NCBI GenBank assembly: GCA_900556205.1
Contig: USNX01000027.1
Span: 1-10,348, forward strand
Length of the DNA: 10,348 bases
Direction of reading: 5' to 3'
From: an uncultured Collinsella sp.
GTDB lineage: Bacteria > Actinomycetota > Coriobacteriia > Coriobacteriales > Coriobacteriaceae
In this document: piece after piece, positions 5,840 through 10,348 of the stretch
Layout of the letters: every line of letters begins with the position of its first letter
Position numbering within the stretch: position 1 is the stretch's first letter
Notes under the pieces: model-generated
What the model saw: the letters and a program-made list of their open reading frames with translations, nothing else
What the model was told of the DNA's origin: nothing
The model's database searches: none
Made by a program: the position numbers and the translations under genes

Positions 5840-7102
5840 CGAAAGAAAGGTAGGAGGCCATGACGAAAGGTCTGCACGTGCCTTCCGAGATCGGCAAGCT
5901 CAGGAAGGTCTGCCTGCACCGTCCCGGCGACGAGCTCCTCAACCTGCCGCCCGACGAGCTCGAGCGACTCCTGTTCGACGACGTCCCGTTCCTGGAGGTC
6001 GCACAGCAGGAGCACGACACCTTCGCCCAGATCCTGAGGGACCAGGGCGTGGAGGTCCTCTACCTCGAGAACCTCGTCGCCGAGGTGTTCGACCAGGTCC
6101 CCGGCGCCCGCGCCGAGTTCACCGACCAGTACATCGCCGAGGCCGGCATCCGCGGCCAGCACATGCCGCAGATCGTCCGCGAGAAGCTGGACTCCATCGA
6201 GGACAACCTCGAGTTCGTCAAGAAGACCATGGCCGGCATGACCAAGGCCGAGATCGACATGCCCCTCACGGCGTCCACGACCCTCGACTCCCTGGTCAAC
6301 TCCGAGTCCGAGTCCGACCTGATCATCGACCCGATGCCCAACCTCTACTTCACCCGCGACCCGTTCGCGGTCGTCGGCGAGGGCGTCAACCTCAACCGCA
6401 TGTACTCGGTCACCCGCAACCGCGAGACCCTGTACGGCAAGTACGTCTTCAAGTACCACCCCGACTACAAGGACGTCTCGCTGTACTTCCGCCGCGACTG
6501 CCAGTTCCACACCGAGGGCGGCGACGTGCTGAACATCAACGAGAAGACCCTCGCCGTCGGCATCTCCCAGCGCACCCAGGCCGCGGCCATCGACGTCATG
6601 GCCCAGAACATCTTCTGGAACTCCGACTCCAAGGTCGAGCGCATCCTGGCCTTCGACATCCCGGTCTCGCGCGCCTTCATGCACCTCGACACGGTCTTCA
6701 CCCAGATCGACGTCGATAAGTTCACGATCCACCCCGCCATCATGGGCACCCTGCGCGTCTACGAGCTGACCGCCGGCAAGAACCCGGGCGACGTGAACAT
6801 CCGCCTGATCGAGGACACCCTCGAGCACGTCCTGGAGGACGCCACCGGCGTCGACCAGGTCAAGCTGATCCCCTGCGGCGGCGGCGACCCGATCGCGGCC
6901 TCCCGCGAGCAGTGGAACGACGGCTCCAACACCCTGTGCGTCGAGCCCGGCAAGATCTGCGTCTACGCCCGCAACACCGTCACCAACGACGTGCTGTACA
7001 AGGAGGGCCTGGACCTTCTCGTCGTGCCCTCCGCCGAGCTCTCCCGCGGCCGCGGCGGCCCGCGCTGCATGAGCATGCCCTTCTGGCGCGAGGACCTCTA
7101 AG
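5836..7102 (+). repeat. 1,267-bp perfect direct repeat, copy 2 (whole arcA)
   Basis: Identical to 2748-4014. The two copies are in direct orientation, so recombination between them would remove or duplicate a 3,088-bp unit containing the aminotransferase gene. Confidence 0.93.
5860..7101 (+). CDS. arcA: Arginine deiminase, copy 2
   Basis: The protein and gene are identical to the copy at 2772 (413 residues, nucleophile Cys403, partner residues Asp167, Glu219, His275, Asp277). This copy heads the arcA-arcB-arcD order, so it is the one expected to be co-expressed with the rest of the pathway. The ribosome binding site is the same. Downstream sequence differs from copy 1 immediately after the stop: a strong hairpin occupies the 105-bp gap before arcB. 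The lack of any silent difference from copy 1, while the leader upstream has drifted widely, points to recent gene conversion rather than simple old duplication. Confidence 0.97.
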   Translation: MTKGLHVPSEIGKLRKVCLHRPGDELLNLPPDELERLLFDDVPFLEVAQQEHDTFAQILRDQGVEVLYLENLVAEVFDQVPGARAEFTDQYIAEAGIRGQHMPQIVREKLDSIEDNLEFVKKTMAGMTKAEIDMPLTASTTLDSLVNSESESDLIIDPMPNLYFTRDPFAVVGEGVNLNRMYSVTRNRETLYGKYVFKYHPDYKDVSLYFRRDCQFHTEGGDVLNINEKTLAVGISQRTQAAAIDVMAQNIFWNSDSKVERILAFDIPVSRAFMHLDTVFTQIDVDKFTIHPAIMGTLRVYELTAGKNPGDVNIRLIEDTLEHVLEDATGVDQVKLIPCGGGDPIAASREQWNDGSNTLCVEPGKICVYARNTVTNDVLYKEGLDLLVVPSAELSRGRGGPRCMSMPFWREDL

Positions 7103-7113
7103 TTTTTCCGTTT

Positions 7114-7161
7114 CCGGTGCGGTCCCCCTACAACCGCACCGGTTTCGCCCGTCAAACGGGC
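7114..7161 (+). terminator. Hairpins in the arcA-arcB gap (partial terminator or processing site)
   Basis: A perfect 10-bp stem, CCGGTGCGGT (7114-7123) with ACCGCACCGG (7133-7142), is followed only by TTTCG. A second stem, GCCCGT (7147-7152) with ACGGGC (7156-7161), follows at once. There is no proper T-run, so partial termination or mRNA processing to set the arcA to arcB ratio is more likely than a full stop. Both ends of the gap belong to one pathway. Confidence 0.5.
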
Positions 7162-7206
7162 AACACTAATACTTACGTAATTCATTTCTTCGAAAGGAAA
7201 CGAACC

Positions 7207-8202
7207 ATGGGTGTTAACCTCTCCGGCCGTAGCTTCCTCAAGCTTCTCGACCTCACCACCGAGGAGATCGAGTACCTGCTCAAGCTCTCCAAGAACTTCA
7301 AGGACATGAAGCGCGCTGGCGTTCCGCACCGCTATCTCGAGGGCAAGAACATCGTTCTGCTCTTCCAGAAGACCTCCACTCGTACCCGCTGCGCCTTCGA
7401 GGTCGGCGGCATGGATCTGGGCATGGGCGTCACCTACCTCGATCCCGGTTCGTCGCAGATGGGCAAGAAGGAGTCCATCGAGGACACCGCCCGCGTTCTT
7501 GGCCGCATGTATGACGGCATCGAGTTCCGTGGCTTTGCCCAGGACGACGTCGAGGAGCTCGCTGCTAAGTCCGGCGTGCCCGTGTGGAACGGCCTGACCA
7601 CCGAGTGGCACCCCACCCAGATGCTCGCCGACATCCTGACCGTCCAGGAGAACTTCAACTACGACATCAAGGGCAAGACCCTCGTCTTCATGGGCGACTG
7701 CAAGAACAACGTTGCTCGCTCCCTCATGGTCGTCTGCTCCAAGCTCGGCATGAACTTCGTGGCCTGCGGACCCGAGGAGTGCATGCCCGCTGACGACGTC
7801 ATCGAGGCCTGCAAGCCCATCGCCGAGGCCAACGGCTGCACCATCAAGCTGACCACCGACGTCAAGGACGGCGTCACCGGTGCCGACGTTATCTACACCG
7901 ACGTGTGGGTCTCCATGGGCGAGCCCGACGAGGTCTGGGCCGAGCGCATCGCTCAGCTCACCCCGTATCGTGTCACCTCCGAGGTCATGGCTATGGCCAA
8001 CCCGGGTGCCATCTTCCTGCACTGCCTGCCCAGCTTCCACGACACCAACACCACCATTGGCGCCGAGAAGTGCGAGCAGTTCGGCATCACCGAGCAGGAG
8101 GTCACCGACGAGGTCTTCGAGAGCCCCGCTTCCAAGGTCTTCGACGAGGCCGAGAACCGCATGCACACCATCAAGGCTGTCATGTACGCCACGCTCAAGT
8201 AA
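7207..8202 (+). CDS. arcB: Ornithine carbamoyltransferase, catabolic
   Basis: Cytoplasmic enzyme that in this setting phosphorolyses citrulline to ornithine and carbamoyl phosphate, second step of the ADI pathway. It has 331 residues, normal length. Carbamoyl-phosphate motif Ser57-Thr-Arg-Thr-Arg61, then HPTQ near residue 137, DVWVSMGE for ornithine, and His272-Cys273-Leu-Pro275 are all present. Cys273 matches the E. coli numbering, and STRTR is shifted by two. The start at 7207 follows AAAGGA with about 8 nt spacing; an upstream in-frame GTG would lie in the arcA-arcB hairpin and is not credible. The catabolic rather than biosynthetic role is inferred from its neighbours arcA and arcD. A terminator-like hairpin follows at 8219. 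There is no sign of damage. Confidence 0.96.
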   Translation: MGVNLSGRSFLKLLDLTTEEIEYLLKLSKNFKDMKRAGVPHRYLEGKNIVLLFQKTSTRTRCAFEVGGMDLGMGVTYLDPGSSQMGKKESIEDTARVLGRMYDGIEFRGFAQDDVEELAAKSGVPVWNGLTTEWHPTQMLADILTVQENFNYDIKGKTLVFMGDCKNNVARSLMVVCSKLGMNFVACGPEECMPADDVIEACKPIAEANGCTIKLTTDVKDGVTGADVIYTDVWVSMGEPDEVWAERIAQLTPYRVTSEVMAMANPGAIFLHCLPSFHDTNTTIGAEKCEQFGITEQEVTDEVFESPASKVFDEAENRMHTIKAVMYATLK

Positions 8203-8218
8203 GAGCATCTAGCATCTC

Positions 8219-8255
8219 GCTCGGGGTGTATTGCTGCACACCCCGAGCAGTTTTA
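8219..8255 (+). terminator. Terminator after arcB
   Basis: A perfect 11-bp stem, GCTCGGGGTGT (8219-8229) with ACACCCCGAGC (8238-8248), has an 8-nt loop and is followed by AGTTTTA. It has a short T-run, so it is a plausible intrinsic terminator that would cut expression of the downstream transporter gene or leave it to read-through. Confidence 0.7.
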
Positions 8256-8265
8256 TCTGGTAATA

Positions 8266-8316
8266 ATCTCGCATCAAGCGGCAGGCACGGCACGGAAGAG
8301 CCGCTTCTGGCGAGAT
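8266..8316 (+). ncRNA. Structured leader hairpin before arcD
   Basis: The outer stem ATCTCGC (8266-8272) with GCGAGAT (8310-8316) and the inner stem AAGCGGC (8276-8282) with GCCGCTT (8300-8306) are separated by a symmetric 3x3 internal loop. The apical loop of 17 nt contains the tandem GCACGGCACGG. No T-run follows; the transporter's ribosome binding site begins about 16 nt downstream. Possible cis-regulatory RNA or processing stem; no known riboswitch class recognised. Confidence 0.4.
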
Positions 8317-8349
8317 CAGTAAATGATTTATGAAGGGGGGATGAGAACT

Positions 8350-9828
8350 ATGACTGAGACCGCTAAGAAAAAGCGCGGTATGCCTTCATCGTTCACCATT
8401 CTTCTTGCTCTGCTGGCAATTGTCGCAGTGATTACCGTTATCGTCTCCGGCACGTCCGGCGGCGCGGTTACTGCCGCCCGTCTGAGCGATTTCTGCACCG
8501 CCCCGATTAAGGGCTTCGCTGACGCTCTGCCCGTCTGCCTCTTCGTTATGATCCTGGGCGGCTTCCTCGGTATGATGACCGAGACCGGCGCCCTGGACAA
8601 CGGCATCGCCGTTCTGGTGCAGAAGCTTAAGGGCAACGAGATTATGCTCATTCCCGTGCTGATGCTCATCTTCTCCCTCGGTGGTACCACCTATGGTATG
8701 TGCGAGGAGACCGTTCCCTTCTACGCCCTGCTCGCCGCTACCATGATGGCTGCTGGCTTCGACCCCATGGTCGGTGCCGCTACCGTCCTGCTCGGCGCTG
8801 GCTGCGGCTGCCTGGGCTCCACGGTTAACCCGTTCGCCGTCGGCGCTGCCGTCGACGCTCTGACCGGCGTTGGCATTGAGGTCAACCAGTCCATCATCAT
8901 CGGCCTCGGTGCCGTCCTGTGGATTGTCACTACCGCTATGTCCATCTTCTTCGTGATGAACTATGCCAAGAAGGTCAAGGCTGACAAGGGTTCCACCATC
9001 CTGTCGATGCAGGAGCTCAAGGACGCCGAAGAGGCTCACGGCAAGGCTGCTTCCGAGGTCCACAAGGAGGTCAAGCTCACCGGTCGTCAGAAGGGTGTTC
9101 TGATCGCCTTCGCCTTCACCTTCGTCGTCATGATCGTCGGCTTCATTCCGCTGGCCGACCTCAACGAGGGCGTCGCCAACTTCTTCGACGCTGGCGCTGT
9201 CTACGACGCCGACGGTAACGCCGTCGTCCAGGGCTGGTCTGCCCTGATCACCGGCCTGCCCATTGGCCAGTGGTACTTCGACGAGGCTTCCACCTGGTTC
9301 TTCCTCATGGCCGTCCTGATCGGTATCATCGGTGGCCTGTCCGAGAAGCAGATCGTTAACACCTTCATCACCGGCGCTGCCGACATGATGTCCGTTGTTC
9401 TCGTCATCGCCCTCGCCCGTGGTATCTCCGTCCTCATGGCTAACACCGGCTTCGATGTCTTCGTCCTCGACGCTGCCGCCAATGCCCTGGCTGGCCTGTC
9501 CGGCGTGATCTTCGCTCCCATGAGCTTCCTGGTCTACTTCGGCCTGTCCTTCCTGATCCCCTCGACCTCCGGTATGGCCACCGTCTCCATGCCCATCATG
9601 GGACCGCTGGCTGTTAAGCTCGGCTTCTCGCCTGAGGTCATGGTCATGATCTTCTCCGCCGCCATCGGTGTCGTGAACCTATTCACCCCGACCTCCGGCG
9701 CCATCATGGGCGGTCTCGCCCTGGCCAAGATCGAGTGGACGACCTGGCTCAAGTTTGCCCTTAAGCTCATCGTCGCGCTCTCCGTCGTCTGCGCCATCAT
9801 CCTGACCGTCGCCTGCGTGTTGATCTAA
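8350..9828 (+). CDS. arcD: YfcC/DcuC-family transporter, probable arginine/ornithine exchanger
   Basis: Integral membrane carrier, 492 residues. A short basic N-terminus (KKKRGMPSSF) precedes a first membrane segment at about residues 15-34. About 12 hydrophobic segments follow in two halves joined by a charged cytoplasmic stretch (KKVKADKG to KEVKLTGRQ, roughly residues 205-250). Conserved polar-glycine motifs include GGTTYGMCEETVPFY, GSTVNPF and, near the end, FTPTSGAIMGG. This is the YfcC-like branch of the C4-dicarboxylate carrier superfamily, the type that serves as ArcD in streptococcal arginine deiminase clusters, and not the APC-type ArcD of Pseudomonas. Substrate is inferred from its place after arcA and arcB. 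The start at 8350 is preferred because GAAGGGGGG lies about 9 nt upstream; in-frame ATGs at 8323 and 8341 lack suitable spacing. Family is firm; arginine/ornithine specificity is likely. Confidence 0.88.
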   Translation: MTETAKKKRGMPSSFTILLALLAIVAVITVIVSGTSGGAVTAARLSDFCTAPIKGFADALPVCLFVMILGGFLGMMTETGALDNGIAVLVQKLKGNEIMLIPVLMLIFSLGGTTYGMCEETVPFYALLAATMMAAGFDPMVGAATVLLGAGCGCLGSTVNPFAVGAAVDALTGVGIEVNQSIIIGLGAVLWIVTTAMSIFFVMNYAKKVKADKGSTILSMQELKDAEEAHGKAASEVHKEVKLTGRQKGVLIAFAFTFVVMIVGFIPLADLNEGVANFFDAGAVYDADGNAVVQGWSALITGLPIGQWYFDEASTWFFLMAVLIGIIGGLSEKQIVNTFITGAADMMSVVLVIALARGISVLMANTGFDVFVLDAAANALAGLSGVIFAPMSFLVYFGLSFLIPSTSGMATVSMPIMGPLAVKLGFSPEVMVMIFSAAIGVVNLFTPTSGAIMGGLALAKIEWTTWLKFALKLIVALSVVCAIILTVACVLI

Positions 9829-9930
9829 GTACCCAACGGGTACCCCACGGAAACCTTGACGATCCTGTAGAGGATCACCTGGTCATCGTCTGTCCGGCGG
9901 GGTAAACCCACCGGTAGACTCCTACCTTTA

Positions 9931-9961
9931 GCCCCCTTCCGTTCCGTGCGCGGGAGGGGGC
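9931..9961 (+). terminator. Candidate terminator of arcD
   Basis: A 10-bp stem, GCCCCCTTCC (9931-9940) with GGGAGGGGGC (9952-9961, one G-T pair), has an 11-nt loop and is followed by GCTCTTGTG. The T-run is weak, but this is the strongest hairpin soon after the arcD stop codon. Confidence 0.5.
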
Positions 9962-9970
9962 GCTCTTGTG

Positions 9971-9996
9971 TTCCGGCGTTTTACCAAACGCCGGAA
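9971..9996. repeat. Perfect 11-bp hairpin
   Basis: TTCCGGCGTTT (9971-9981) and AAACGCCGGAA (9986-9996) form a perfect stem with the loop TACC. No T-run lies on either side. It may be part of the arcD transcript end or of the adjoining nested repeat element. Confidence 0.6.
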
Positions 9997-10010
9997 CCAC
10001 TCGACGCTGC

Positions 10011-10108
10011 AAGCCCGCCAGAGCGGCAATCTGACGTTCAATTGTCGGGCATGGCCAAAAGGCCTATGCCCTCCTCTTTCACGTCACCTTGCTCGCTCTG
10101 GCGGGCTT
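10011..10108. repeat. 98-bp nested inverted-repeat element
   Basis: The outer arms are perfect over 14 bp: AAGCCCGCCAGAGC (10011-10024) and GCTCTGGCGGGCTT (10095-10108). Inside them TGACGT (10032-10037) pairs with ACGTCA (10081-10086), and inside that GGGCATGGCC (10047-10056) pairs with GGCC-t-ATGCCC (10061-10071) across the loop AAAA. Three nested stems in 98 bp suggest a structured RNA, a REP-like or miniature inverted-repeat element, or an unusual bidirectional terminator. Family not recognised. Confidence 0.6.
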
Positions 10109-10268
10109 TCGCTGACTTTTGCTCCACCTGCGGCGCTGCCATTGTTGGTGTTATGGGGCGGTGCAATGGGGTCAGGTTAGTTTGCACCAAATATGTCCGA
10201 CAAGAGGTTTGACGGATGTTTGGTTGGTGCCTGTTGATGGTCTGGGTATCGGGGAGGGCGGGCTCCGT

Positions 10269-10274
10269 TATAAT
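10269..10274 (+). promoter_or_regulatory. Consensus -10 box before the last gene
   Basis: A perfect TATAAT lies 40 nt upstream of the ATG at 10314. No good -35 is found at 16-18 bp. The transcript would start near 10281, leaving a leader of about 33 nt. Confidence 0.45.
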
Positions 10275-10313
10275 CGCCTAGAACATTAAATGGAAACGGG
10301 ACGGGAGCCATAC

Positions 10314-10348
10314 ATGCGCCAGGGTTTCGACAACGCGAAGTATATCGA
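10314..10348 (+). CDS. Start of a gene, possibly a DUF1846 protein (cut by window edge)
   Basis: Only 11 complete codons are visible, MRQGFDNAKYI. The start is well supported by GGGAG at 10303-10307 with 6-nt spacing and by the TATAAT upstream. The opening residues resemble the start of DUF1846-family proteins (basic, then GFDxxKY), a cytoplasmic family of poorly defined function. With so few residues the assignment is recognition only; that a gene begins here is more certain than which gene it is. Confidence 0.5.
   Translation, partial: MRQGFDNAKYI

Larger units (their letters stand above)
5288..5859. other. AT-rich intergenic region, leader of arcA copy 2
   Basis: This gene-free stretch of 572 bp has three parts. 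First comes the terminator of the aminotransferase gene. From 5400 to 5496 there is GC-balanced sequence with repeated GGTRAACGGTA motifs. From 5500 to 5835 there is an AT-rich part collinear with the leader of arcA copy 1. A dyad specific to this copy, TTTCAAT (5621-5627) with ATTGAAA (5638-5644), has no counterpart in the first leader. No convincing small gene was found; a 12-codon frame at 5779-5817 is discussed under rejected items. Confidence 0.7.
9829..10313. other. Gene-poor, hairpin-rich region after arcD
   Basis: No convincing gene in 485 bp. From left to right it holds GTACCC/GGGTAC (9829-9843), GATCCT/AGGATC (9861-9876), a CCGG...CCGG stem with GGG/CCC inside (9894-9914), the arcD terminator candidate, an 11-bp hairpin (9971-9996), a large nested inverted repeat (10011-10108) and GGTGCAA/TTGCACC (10160-10188). 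The short open frames here overlap these palindromes. Confidence 0.7.

Noticed and set aside
7173..7186. ARG box before arcB (TTACGTAATTCAT)
   Set aside because: Only the right half-site matches, with no partner 21 bp away.
5785..8208. 807-codon open frame on the minus strand across arcA copy 2 and arcB
   Set aside because: Same cause; it spans two real genes and their gap, has no family features, and repeats the shadow seen over copy 1.
9946..10212. 88-codon frame after arcD as a gene
   Set aside because: It runs through the nested inverted repeat, has no clear ribosome binding site, and its only protein-like match is the short ArcD-like stretch reported separately.
1..10348. tRNA, rRNA, CRISPR array, transposase or phage genes
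   Set aside because: Looked for on both strands; no cloverleaf, regularly spaced short repeats, or transposase/integrase motifs seen.

Overview
The window reads as chromosome of a GC-rich, anaerobic or fermentative Coriobacteriia-type actinobacterium, most likely Collinsella or a close relative. The basis is the coding bias (strongly C/G at third positions), the character of the arginine deiminase proteins and the neighbouring gene types. The genus is an inference from recognition, not from a search.

Layout. A polyphosphate kinase gene (ppk1, minus strand) fills 1-2220 and runs off the left edge. A 551-bp AT-rich divergent intergenic region follows. A plus-strand arginine deiminase (ADI) pathway block then runs to 9828: arcA copy 1 (2772-4013), a fold-type I PLP aminotransferase (4163-5287), a second AT-rich leader (5288-5859), arcA copy 2 (5860-7101), arcB catabolic ornithine carbamoyltransferase (7207-8202) and a YfcC/DcuC-type arginine/ornithine exchanger, arcD (8350-9828). 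The last 520 bp hold several hairpins, one elaborate nested inverted repeat and, at 10314, the first codons of a gene that looks like a DUF1846 protein.

How the genes work together. ArcD would exchange arginine for ornithine, ArcA deiminates arginine to citrulline and ammonia, and ArcB splits citrulline to ornithine and carbamoyl phosphate. The ATP-forming step needs carbamate kinase (arcC), which is not in the window. PPK1 is divergent and is only loosely linked through energy and phosphate storage.

Most notable. The two arcA genes are identical base for base over 1,267 bp (2748-4014 and 5836-7102). The repeat stops abruptly just outside the ribosome binding site and the stop codon. Their 360-bp upstream leaders have diverged but stay collinear at the same 3,088-bp offset. 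They keep the same blocks at almost the same positions: a pair of ARG-box-like sites 21 bp apart, a pair of CCGTTC direct repeats 21 bp apart, a TATAA-type -10, and two consecutive RNA hairpins before the Shine-Dalgarno. This looks like a duplicated, separately regulated but sequence-homogenised arginine deiminase pair enclosing an aminotransferase of unknown substrate. No tRNA, rRNA, CRISPR array, transposase or phage gene was seen.
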